Positions 1-6,617 of a stretch of 13,540 bases of DNA are shown here, piece after piece. This DNA comes from Flavobacteriales bacterium UBA7382 (lineage in GTDB: Bacteria > Bacteroidota > Bacteroidia > Flavobacteriales_D > Sanyastnellaceae): the NCBI GenBank assembly GCA_002469765.1, contig DKNS01000117.1, positions 1 to 13,540 on the forward strand. The letters are read 5' to 3'. The position numbers and the translations under genes are program-made. The notes beneath the pieces were generated by a model, which searched no databases, was not told the DNA's origin, and was given only the letters and a program-made list of their open reading frames with translations. Within the stretch, counting starts at the first letter, position 1. Each line of letters starts with the position of its first letter.

Positions 1-977
1 GGGCCGTTGTAGGTGTCGTCCAACAAGTTGAATCGTCCAAACTGCACGTGTGGGCTCGCCGTGACGTCCGGGTTGGTGGACTGTCCGTCTGCTCCCGTCA
101 CCCCAGGGTCGGTGCCACAACACCCTCCGGAGCCACCCACATCGCCGTGGGCCCAGTTCATGTCGAGGTAACACACCTGCGCGTTGTTGCCTTCTGGAAG
201 CACGCCACTTTCCGGATAGGTGATGATGATCTGAAAACTGTTCTTGAGGTCACCTTGGTTGTTGTAGTACCCCACGTCGATGAAGTTCACATAGACCGCA
301 TCGTTGGTCCGCTTCCACTTGATCTCCCCCACAGAGCGGATGTCGGTGTCTTGCCAATAGCCTGCAATTTGGTTGTACTCGGCTGCCGGGAACCCGGTCG
401 GAGTCCAGTCAATGACGTCGCCGCCAAACGAGATTTGGCCCTTGGAGTTCACGTAGAAGTCGCTGTAATTGGCGCCGTACAACTCGAATTGCCAAGGGTT
501 GGTGTTGGGGCTGACAGGAATGGGGTCCGACGAACAGTCGACGTTCCACCCCGCACCACCTTGGTTCGCCCACGCCATCTCGTCGGGTTCCAATCCTCCG
601 ATGCCTGTGGGCGGAGGCACCATGGTTGTGTAGGTTTCATCCGGCTCCACCCAACATCCGCAAGCGTCGTTTTCCAACACCTTCTGCAAGCGCACCTCCT
701 TGCGGGAGGCGCGCTCCCCTTCAAAGCTGTCGTGGTAATCATGCAGGAATTGCAAGTAACGCTCGTTGTCGAAGCCTTCCCACGCGCGGACCACATCCCA
801 CTCTGGGCGTGTCATGCGAAGCACTGCCTTCTCAAACGAACCGTAGCTGTCCAAAATACTTTTGGCATCGGCCGGGATGTCATATTCAGGTGTGTCTTGG
901 GCCGCGGCTGCACATGCCGTGGTGAAGAAAAGGGCACACAGGCCAAACAAGCGAGAGAGGGGTGATTGGAGTTTCAT
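1..977 (-). CDS. Secreted nidogen-like (NIDO) domain protein, C-terminus beyond window
   Basis: The frame is open for 325 codons from the ATG at 977 and runs off the left edge, so only the N-terminal part is visible. Residues 1-27 look like a signal peptide: basic start, hydrophobic LFGLCALFFTT, then an Ala-rich stretch ending AAAAQ. A Cys at residue 22 makes a lipoprotein possible, but Thr at -3 fits a lipobox poorly. Residues 28-140 resemble nothing I recognise. Residues 155-320 resemble a nidogen-like extracellular domain: FYVNSKGQISFGG (174-186), IAGYWQDTDIRS (204-215), GEIKW, then VYVNFIDVGYY and NSFQIII (247-253). Cysteines at 106, 108, 148, 269, 286 and 287 suggest disulfides in an exported protein. 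In Bacteroidota such proteins are often long surface or adhesion-type proteins with a C-terminal secretion tag, but that end is not visible here. The start is followed by a good signal sequence. No Shine-Dalgarno is seen. Export is fairly sure; molecular function is unknown. Confidence 0.8.
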   Translation of the reverse strand, partial: MKLQSPLSRLFGLCALFFTTACAAAAQDTPEYDIPADAKSILDSYGSFEKAVLRMTRPEWDVVRAWEGFDNERYLQFLHDYHDSFEGERASRKEVRLQKVLENDACGCWVEPDETYTTMVPPPTGIGGLEPDEMAWANQGGAGWNVDCSSDPIPVSPNTNPWQFELYGANYSDFYVNSKGQISFGGDVIDWTPTGFPAAEYNQIAGYWQDTDIRSVGEIKWKRTNDAVYVNFIDVGYYNNQGDLKNSFQIIITYPESGVLPEGNNAQVCYLDMNWAHGDVGGSGGCCGTDPGVTGADGQSTNPDVTASPHVQFGRFNLLDDTYNG

Positions 978-1006
978 GAATGCAGGCGTCGATTGTTACA
1001 GAAACG

Positions 1007-1021
1007 CAAGGGCATGCCTTG
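1007..1021. repeat. Short inverted repeat in the nidogen-gene leader
   Basis: CAAGG and CCTTG arms flank GCATG. The core GGCATGCC (1011-1018) is a perfect 8-bp palindrome. It lies 30-44 nt upstream of the nidogen-like gene's ATG, so it could be an operator or a small leader hairpin. No protein or known motif is tied to it, and an 8-bp palindrome can arise by chance. Confidence 0.25.
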
Positions 1022-1041
1022 ACGTTGCAGGTGGGCGCGCG

Positions 1042-1049
1042 TAAATATA
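1042..1049 (-). promoter_or_regulatory. Possible -7 element of the nidogen-like gene
   Basis: On the minus strand this reads TATATTTA, seven of eight positions of the Bacteroidota -7 consensus TAnnTTTG. It sits about 65 nt before the ATG at 977. I found no TTG-type -33 element at the usual distance, so this is only a candidate. Confidence 0.3.
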
Positions 1050-1077
1050 GCAAAGCCCCACGCCGAATTTCCCGGAG

Positions 1078-1085
1078 TACCTTTG
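1078..1085 (+). promoter_or_regulatory. Candidate -7 promoter element of lepA
   Basis: TACCTTTG is a perfect match to the Bacteroidota -7 consensus TAnnTTTG. It would place the transcript start near 1091, giving a leader of about 55 nt before the lepA ATG at 1146. No clear TTTG or TTG -33 element lies 17-23 nt upstream, so support is limited to the -7 match and its position in the divergent intergenic region. Confidence 0.4.
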
Positions 1086-1145
1086 CCGGTGCATTCGGTG
1101 CCGTGAACCATCCTCAGAGAAGCGAGAACGCCAGATTTTTGACCC

Positions 1146-2936
1146 ATGAAGAACATTCGCAACTTCTGCATCATCGCCCACATCGACCATGGAAAAAGCA
1201 CCTTGGCCGACCGGCTCCTTCAAGCGACAGGCACCATCTCCGACCGCGAATTGCAGGAGCAGACGCTGGACGACATGGATTTGGAGCGCGAGCGAGGCAT
1301 CACAATCAAGAGCCACGCCATCCAGATGCAGCACCACGGCCACGACGGCGAGGACTATGTGTTGAACCTGATCGACACCCCTGGCCATGTCGACTTCAGC
1401 TACGAAGTGTCCCGCTCCATTGCGGCATGCGAAGGCGCGCTGCTGATTGTGGACGCCACCCAGGGCATTGAAGCCCAAACCATCAGCAATCTCTACCTGG
1501 CCTTGGAGCATAATCTGGAGATCATCCCGGTGCTCAACAAGATGGATTTGGACTCCGCCGATCCGGAAGTGGTGGGCGAGCAAATCGTCGACCTCATCGG
1601 TTGCACGATGGAGGACATCTTGCCTGCCAGCGGAAAAACGGGGCTCGGCGTCGAAGCCATTCTCAAGGCGGTGGTCGAGCGCGTTCCCGCCCCCAAGGGC
1701 AACGTGGACGAACCCCTTCAAGCCATGATCTTCGACTCGGTGTTCAACCCCTTCCGCGGCATCATCGCCTACTTCCGCATCCTCAACGGCGCCATCCAAA
1801 AGGGGGATCTCGTCAAGTTCATGGCCACTGGACGCGAATATGGGGCAGACGAAATCGGCGTGCTTGGACTCGACCTTCAGCCACGAAAGACGCTCTCCGT
1901 TGGAGACGTGGGCTACATCATCTCAGGCATCAAGAACGCCAAGGAGGTCAAGGTGGGTGATACCCTTACAACAAAAGCGAACCCATGCAGCGAAGCCGTG
2001 CAGGGCTTTGAGGACGTGAAGCCCATGGTGTTTGCCGGCATCTACCCGGTGGACACGGAAGACTACGAAGAGCTGAGGGCCTCGATGGAAAAACTTCAGC
2101 TCAACGACGCGTCGTTGGTCTTTGAGCCGGAGAGCTCAGCGGCCCTGGGGTTTGGATTCCGCAGCGGCTTCCTCGGCATGCTTCACATGGAAATCATCCA
2201 AGAGCGGCTTGAGCGGGAATTCAACATGACGGTCATCACGACGGTCCCCAACGTGGGCTACAAGGCCTACACGAAAAAGGGGGAGAAGTTGGACATCATG
2301 AACCCCAGCGACCTGCCCGATGCCAACCACCTTGACTACGTGGAAGAGCCCTTCATCAAGGCGCAGGTCATCACAAAATCCGAATACGTCGGACCGGTGA
2401 TGAGCTTGTGCATTGAAAAGCGTGGCAACCTGACCAACCAGGTCTACTTGACCTCCGACCGTGTGGAGCTGACCTTCAGCATGCCCCTTGGTGAAATCGT
2501 CTTCGATTTTTACGACAAACTCAAGACCATCTCACGCGGCTACGCGTCCTTCGACTACTTCCCCGAAGGCTACAAGCAGAGCAATCTTGTGAAGATGGAC
2601 ATCTTGCTCAACGGCGACCAGGTGGACGCATTGAGCGCCCTCATCCACCGGGACCATGCCCATTCTTTGGGCAAAAAGATTTGCATCAAGCTCAAGGAAC
2701 TCATCCCCCGACAGCAATTCATGATTGCCCTGCAAGCCGCCATCGGCGCCAAGATCATTGCCCGCGAGACCATCTCCGCCGTGCGCAAAGACGTGACCGC
2801 CAAGTGTTACGGCGGGGACATCACGCGGAAGCGAAAGCTCCTAGAAAAGCAGAAAAAGGGGAAGAAGCGCATGCGCCAAATTGGCTCAGTGGAAGTGCCT
2901 CAATCGGCCTTCCTCGCTGTCCTCAAGCTGGACTGA
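1146..2936 (+). CDS. lepA: Elongation factor 4 (LepA), back-translocating GTPase
   Basis: A 596-residue protein, the usual length for LepA/EF4, a ribosome-bound GTPase that can reverse translocation and aids translation under ionic stress and 30S assembly. The GTPase domain is complete: G1 AHIDHGKST (11-19), G2 RERGITI (48-54), G3 DTPGH (77-81), G4 NKMD (131-134) and an SGK G5 near 162. Domain II and the EF-G-like domains III and V follow. The LepA-specific C-terminal domain covers roughly the last 110 residues and includes YGGDITRKRKLLEKQKKGKKRM, truncated here to its key part KRKLLEKQKKGKKRM, a basic signature that separates LepA from EF-G. The ATG at 1146 gives the typical MKNIRNFCIIAHIDHGK start. 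No Shine-Dalgarno is visible. The gene is monocistronic by context: divergent from the nidogen-like gene and convergent with rlmN, with no spacer between the two stops. Confidence 0.98.
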   Translation: MKNIRNFCIIAHIDHGKSTLADRLLQATGTISDRELQEQTLDDMDLERERGITIKSHAIQMQHHGHDGEDYVLNLIDTPGHVDFSYEVSRSIAACEGALLIVDATQGIEAQTISNLYLALEHNLEIIPVLNKMDLDSADPEVVGEQIVDLIGCTMEDILPASGKTGLGVEAILKAVVERVPAPKGNVDEPLQAMIFDSVFNPFRGIIAYFRILNGAIQKGDLVKFMATGREYGADEIGVLGLDLQPRKTLSVGDVGYIISGIKNAKEVKVGDTLTTKANPCSEAVQGFEDVKPMVFAGIYPVDTEDYEELRASMEKLQLNDASLVFEPESSAALGFGFRSGFLGMLHMEIIQERLEREFNMTVITTVPNVGYKAYTKKGEKLDIMNPSDLPDANHLDYVEEPFIKAQVITKSEYVGPVMSLCIEKRGNLTNQVYLTSDRVELTFSMPLGEIVFDFYDKLKTISRGYASFDYFPEGYKQSNLVKMDILLNGDQVDALSALIHRDHAHSLGKKICIKLKELIPRQQFMIALQAAIGAKIIARETISAVRKDVTAKCYGGDITRKRKLLEKQKKGKKRMRQIGSVEVPQSAFLAVLKLD

Positions 2937-4007
2937 TCACTTGCGAGGCGCCTGAACGCCTGCCGCGTTTTTGTTGACCAACTGACCGCAAGCTGCGTCA
3001 ATGTCTTTGCCCCGTGAGCGGCGAACGTTGACGATCAAGTTTCGGTCCTCGAGCAACGCCACAAAGTCGTCCAACCTTTGGGGTGTGGTCTGCTCGAATT
3101 CACCGCCATCAATGGGGTTGTACTCGATCAAGTTGATTTTGCAAGGCACGTTTCTGCAGAAGTCGGCCAACTCCCGTGCGTCTTGCAAGCCATCGTTGAA
3201 GTCTTTGAACACGATGAACTCGAACGTGGGCCGCGTTCCTGTCTTGCCGTGGAAGTGTTGCAGGGCCTCGGCCAACACCGCCAGGTTGTTGGTTTCGTTG
3301 ATGGCCATGATGTGGTTGCGCTTCTCGTCGTTGGCCGCGTGCAGGCTCAGGGCCAAATTGAATTTCACCTCGTCGTCGCCGAGCCTTCTGATGGCTTTGG
3401 CAATGCCTGCTGTGGACACCGTGATTCGCTTGGGCGACATGGCCAACCCCGGCGTACCCGTGATGCGGTCCACCGACTCCAGCACGTTGCGGTAGTTCAA
3501 CAAAGGCTCGCCCATCCCCATGTACACAATGTTGGACAGGCCCTTGCCTTGGCGCTCGTGGGCCATCTCATTCAACATCTGAACCTGGTCAAACATTTCC
3601 CCCGATGTGAGGTTTTTCAGCAGCTTCAATTTGCCCGTGGCGCAAAACTTGCACGCCAAGCTGCATCCCACTTGAGAGCTGATGCAAGCCGTGAGTCGCT
3701 TGGTGGTTGGTATCAACACGCCTTCAACCACGCGGTGAGCATCGCCGTCAATCTGGAATGCACACTTCACGGTTCCGTCCCTCGAATACTGGGCCTCCAC
3801 CTGGTCAATTCGCCCAAGTGAAAAGGAGGCGTCGAGCTTTTCCCGAAGTCCTTTCCCAAGAGATGTCATTTCTTCAAACGAACCTGCGGCATGGGTCCAA
3901 AGCCACTCCGAAACCTGCCTGGCTCTGAAAGGCTTTTCTCCCAAGTCGACAAGGGCTTGCTCCAAGTCCTCGTCGCTCAGGGTTCGGATGTCAGGTTGCG
4001 CGGACAT
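2937..4007 (-). CDS. rlmN: Dual-specificity RNA methyltransferase RlmN (23S A2503 / tRNA A37 C2)
   Basis: A 356-residue radical-SAM enzyme that places a methyl on C2 of A2503 in 23S rRNA and, in studied homologues, of A37 in some tRNAs. The 4Fe-4S/SAM motif is CSLACKFC, with Cys 115, 119 and 122. The two mechanistic cysteines line up with E. coli C118 and C355: Cys108 in TACISSQVGC, and Cys340 in DIDAACGQL, which carries the methyl group. GMGEP at 164-168 and STAG at 198-201 are further family motifs. The N-terminal 90 residues match the RlmN helical and RNA-binding region. Presence of C340 and the DIDAACGQL context support RlmN; Cfr is a close relative but differs in target and length. The ATG at 4007 lies 18 nt after the stop of the LytTR regulator, so it is probably the last gene of that operon. 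It ends head-to-head with lepA, with no intergenic bases. Confidence 0.97.
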   Translation of the reverse strand: MSAQPDIRTLSDEDLEQALVDLGEKPFRARQVSEWLWTHAAGSFEEMTSLGKGLREKLDASFSLGRIDQVEAQYSRDGTVKCAFQIDGDAHRVVEGVLIPTTKRLTACISSQVGCSLACKFCATGKLKLLKNLTSGEMFDQVQMLNEMAHERQGKGLSNIVYMGMGEPLLNYRNVLESVDRITGTPGLAMSPKRITVSTAGIAKAIRRLGDDEVKFNLALSLHAANDEKRNHIMAINETNNLAVLAEALQHFHGKTGTRPTFEFIVFKDFNDGLQDARELADFCRNVPCKINLIEYNPIDGGEFEQTTPQRLDDFVALLEDRNLIVNVRRSRGKDIDAACGQLVNKNAAGVQAPRK

Positions 4008-4025
4008 GCCGCAAAGATACAGGGC

Positions 4026-4766
4026 TCACGCAGGCATCAACAAGCTGAGTTTTCGCTTCAACGCCTCCCTCTTTCGCACGGCCATCGGCACCTCGCTCCC
4101 GTTGTCCAAATTCACACAGTTCTCCCTGTAGTTGCAAGCCACAATGCGGTCCAGCTGCACCAAATGACTGTTGTGGGTGCGGAAAAACATGTCGTTGTCC
4201 AGCATCTCCTCCACCCTCTTCAAGTTTTTGCTCATCGTGATGCGCTTGCCTGTCCCCAAATGAAGGGTCGTGTAGCTCCCATCCGCCTCGAGGTGCACAA
4301 TGTCTTTGTGGCGCACAAAGTGGCGCTTGCCTGACGTGTGGATTTCCAAGCGACGGGTGGTGGGTGACAGCGAACCCTCTCCCGGTTTTCGTTGGTGGTA
4401 GAAATGAAAAATCATCCGTCTCGTGCACGCAATAAGGTCGTCTCGGTCAATGGGTTTCAACAAGTAGTCGTGGGCCTTCTGACGCAACGCATCCACGGCA
4501 TACTCGTCGTGCGCCGTCGTGTACACCAAGAAAAAATCTCGGTGTTCCAGGCTGTTGATCAACTCGATGCCCGAACGGTGGGGCATGTGGATGTCCATGA
4601 ACACCACGTCGGGGGCCAATTCGCAGATCAACCGCTCGGCCTCACGCGCCGATGTGGCCGTTTGAAGGATGTTCAACGATGGACACAGCCGCTCAATTTG
4701 ACGGCATAGAAAGTCACGGCAATGGGGTTCGTCATCCACGACGAGGGCATGAAGTTGTCTGAGCAT
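4026..4766 (-). CDS. LytTR-family response regulator
   Basis: A 246-residue two-domain regulator. Residues 5-120 form a receiver domain with the acidic pair D11/D12, phospho-acceptor D58 in VVFMDIHMP, T83/T84 and K104 in the LLKPID motif, so all phosphotransfer residues are present. Residues 140-242 are a LytTR DNA-binding domain: RHFVRHKDIVHLEADGSYT, then FFRTHNSHLVQLDRI and the basic end VRKREALKRK. It should act as a phosphorylation-controlled transcription factor in the cytoplasm. The partner of such regulators is usually a LytS/YehU-type (His_kinase domain) sensor; none is encoded in the window, so the kinase must be elsewhere. The gene sits 89 nt after lipB and 18 nt before rlmN, all on one strand. 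Targets cannot be inferred. The ATG at 4766 gives the standard LVVDDEP start. The function class is certain; the biological role is unknown. Confidence 0.95.
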   Translation of the reverse strand: MLRQLHALVVDDEPHCRDFLCRQIERLCPSLNILQTATSAREAERLICELAPDVVFMDIHMPHRSGIELINSLEHRDFFLVYTTAHDEYAVDALRQKAHDYLLKPIDRDDLIACTRRMIFHFYHQRKPGEGSLSPTTRRLEIHTSGKRHFVRHKDIVHLEADGSYTTLHLGTGKRITMSKNLKRVEEMLDNDMFFRTHNSHLVQLDRIVACNYRENCVNLDNGSEVPMAVRKREALKRKLSLLMPA

Positions 4767-4855
4767 CGACAGGGTTTTGACCCAAGAAAGGGGCTCAACT
4801 TTCCAGATGCATGACGCTGTTCACAACCGTCGGCCTGGCGTTTGTAAACGTCACA

Positions 4856-5590
4856 TCAGGCTTCTGACCACCCAAACAGTTCTCCCAAATGGCGTTGCAG
4901 TTGCGCCTGGACTTGCGTTTGGTCCAACGTGCGTCCCACTTCCGCCGACAACGACGTGACCCCACGGTCTGAAATGCCGCACGGCACAATCAAATTGAAG
5001 AACGACAAATCCGTGTTGACGTTGAAGGCCAGCCCATGCATGGTCACCCAGCGACTGCACTTCACGCCAAACGCGCAAATTTTCCGCGCCGCCAATCCCG
5101 CCTCGTGGTCCACCCACACGCCTGTCAAACCGTCAATGCGTCCTGCGATCACCCCGTACTCCGCGCACGTTCGAATCACAGCTTCTTCCAGAAACCGCAG
5201 GTACTTGTGGATGTCCGTGAAGAATTGATCCAAGTCCAAAATGGGATAACCCACGATTTGGCCCGGCCCATGGTACGTGATGTCCCCCCCGCGGTTGATG
5301 GGATAGTACTGAACACCAAGCTCCCTCAGCCGGGCTTCAGGCACGACAACATTGGACGCTTCTCCGCTTTTGCCCAACGTCAGCACATGGGGGTGCTCCA
5401 CCCAAAACAAATGCGACTCCGGCAATGCCAGAGAAGGTTCGTCTTCGGGGCCCTCGTCTCTTGGGTCAAGGCCCGCATTCCTCCGGGAAATTTTCGACTG
5501 CACAATGCCCTTGAACACCTTTTCCTGAAGGTCCCACGTCGCTTTGTAGTTGTTGCGCCCGAGGTCTTGGATGTGGACCTTGGGGGTCAT
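4856..5590 (-). CDS. lipB: Octanoyl-[ACP]:protein N-octanoyltransferase LipB
   Basis: A 244-residue transferase that moves octanoyl from acyl carrier protein to the lipoyl domains of 2-oxoacid dehydrogenases and GcvH; LipA then inserts sulfur. The family signature RGGDITYHGPGQ spans 100-111. The catalytic lysine is K170 in ARKICAFG and the acyl-thioester cysteine is C204 in VPCGI. HPHVLTLGKSG (67-75 region) is typical of Bacteroidota LipB. Compared with E. coli LipB there is an extra, acidic stretch around residues 34-57 (DPRDEGPEDE). The frame is open further upstream, but the ATG at 5590 is chosen because it starts at the conserved N-terminus (MTPKVHIQDLG) and overlaps the upstream isomerase stop as ATGA, suggesting translational coupling. 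The LytTR regulator follows 89 nt downstream. Confidence 0.96.
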   Translation of the reverse strand: MTPKVHIQDLGRNNYKATWDLQEKVFKGIVQSKISRRNAGLDPRDEGPEDEPSLALPESHLFWVEHPHVLTLGKSGEASNVVVPEARLRELGVQYYPINRGGDITYHGPGQIVGYPILDLDQFFTDIHKYLRFLEEAVIRTCAEYGVIAGRIDGLTGVWVDHEAGLAARKICAFGVKCSRWVTMHGLAFNVNTDLSFFNLIVPCGISDRGVTSLSAEVGRTLDQTQVQAQLQRHLGELFGWSEA

Positions 5591-6591
5591 GGCAAAGAAG
5601 CCAACGTGGTTTTTAGGTGGTCGATGAATCGAATGTCCACTGGACAAACGCCCGAGCGCTCCGCCAAGACCAACGACATCCAATCTCCCACCCAAACCGC
5701 ATCCAGCAACTCCGCCCAGGGCGTGTCGCCATCCGGCTCAACTACAACCACATCGGCGCCTTGATCTTGGAAAATCTCTGCCGTGATGTTCATGCGGTGC
5801 TGGGTCCTGGGATGGTCCATCGCGGTCCTGAGCACCACAGCCACGTGGCGTTCATCGCCACTTTCCCAACCCACGAGCTCGTTGTGGTTCATCTCTGGGA
5901 AGACCTCCACGTTCGCCAACAATTTGCTGTTCTCGTTCAATTGCTGCCGCCAGCGCGTCATCAGCGCGCGCCGAGGGGTGTCCGCGTAAAGGCAAATCCG
6001 TTTGCCCTCCACCGCCAAGGCCAAGGCTTCGCCCCTCGCCTCACAAGACGCCAAGTCCATGGCTTCCACGGCGCGGCCCAAGGCCTGCCAGTCCGACGCC
6101 GGCAACACCCCCAGGTGTTGGAGAAGGTTGGCAAGGCCCAAGAACGACTGTCCAAACTGCGACCTTGGAGGGTGTCCGCCGGCCATCACCACCGTGGGCC
6201 AACCATTGGATTCGGCCTTGGTCCCTAGCGCACCTCCAGACGTGACGGCAGCCAAATGGCATCCACGCTCTTCAGCCATTGCCAACGCTGCAAGAGTTTC
6301 CTCAGTGTTTCCCGAGTAGCTGGAAGCCACCACCAAACATTCCTCGTCCAACCACCCAGGCAGCCCTTGGTCGGCATGGGCCATGACAGGCACACGTGAC
6401 GTTCCTCGCAACATGTCTGCCATCACCGCGCCCCCAATGCCACTGCCGCCCATGCCAAGCACCAAGACCCCAGAATAGGATCGTTGGGACAGCACTGGGA
6501 AGCGCACCTCCGACGACAAGGCCGAACGCATTTGGTCTTGAAGGCCTGCTATCAGAGCTCGCATTTTGGCGGGGTTGGCGGGGTCAATCAC
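5587..6591 (-). CDS. Bifunctional phosphoglucose/phosphomannose isomerase (SIS-domain)
   Basis: A 334-residue sugar-phosphate isomerase of the PGI/PMI family first described in archaea. It interconverts glucose-6-P and fructose-6-P, and mannose-6-P and fructose-6-P. Two SIS folds are seen: the first with GMGGSGIGG (46-54) and SSYSGNTEETL (90-100), the second starting near residue 190. The residues equivalent to the catalytic set of the Pyrobaculum enzyme appear present: R143 in PPRSQFG, E220 in LNENSK, H236 in FPEMNHNE and K327 in IDHLK. The start is a GTG at 6591; an in-frame ATG at 6564 (residue 10) is a possible alternative. The gene starts 19 nt after the TonB-receptor stop and ends in an ATGA overlap with lipB. 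A classical pgi may exist elsewhere; whether this is the only hexose-phosphate isomerase cannot be told. Confidence 0.92.
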   Translation of the reverse strand: MIDPANPAKMRALIAGLQDQMRSALSSEVRFPVLSQRSYSGVLVLGMGGSGIGGAVMADMLRGTSRVPVMAHADQGLPGWLDEECLVVASSYSGNTEETLAALAMAEERGCHLAAVTSGGALGTKAESNGWPTVVMAGGHPPRSQFGQSFLGLANLLQHLGVLPASDWQALGRAVEAMDLASCEARGEALALAVEGKRICLYADTPRRALMTRWRQQLNENSKLLANVEVFPEMNHNELVGWESGDERHVAVVLRTAMDHPRTQHRMNITAEIFQDQGADVVVVEPDGDTPWAELLDAVWVGDWMSLVLAERSGVCPVDIRFIDHLKTTLASLP

Positions 6592-6617
6592 GAAGTGAAG
6601 GTCTGAAGAATCACTTC
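6592..6617 (-). repeat. Hairpin across the receptor stop codon and isomerase leader
   Basis: A perfect 7-bp inverted repeat, GAAGTGA (6592-6598) and TCACTTC (6611-6617), with a 12-nt loop. The upstream arm on the minus strand contains the TonB-receptor stop codon, and the downstream arm ends directly before the isomerase GTG start. No T-tract follows, so it is not a convincing terminator. It could limit ribosome entry at the isomerase or mark an RNA processing site; it could also be chance. Confidence 0.35.

Noticed and set aside
48..965. Long open frame on the plus strand opposite the nidogen-like gene
   Set aside because: The minus-strand frame has a signal peptide and recognisable domain motifs; the plus-strand translation is His/Val/Arg-rich without any motif, as expected of antisense shadow in GC-rich DNA.
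3078..3821. 247-codon plus-strand open frame opposite rlmN
   Set aside because: It is fully contained in a confidently identified gene on the other strand and shows no domain or start signal.
4839..4850. CGTTTGTAAACG inverted repeat upstream of the LytTR regulator
   Set aside because: Arms of 5 bp with no second copy elsewhere in the window and no known match; too short to claim an operator.
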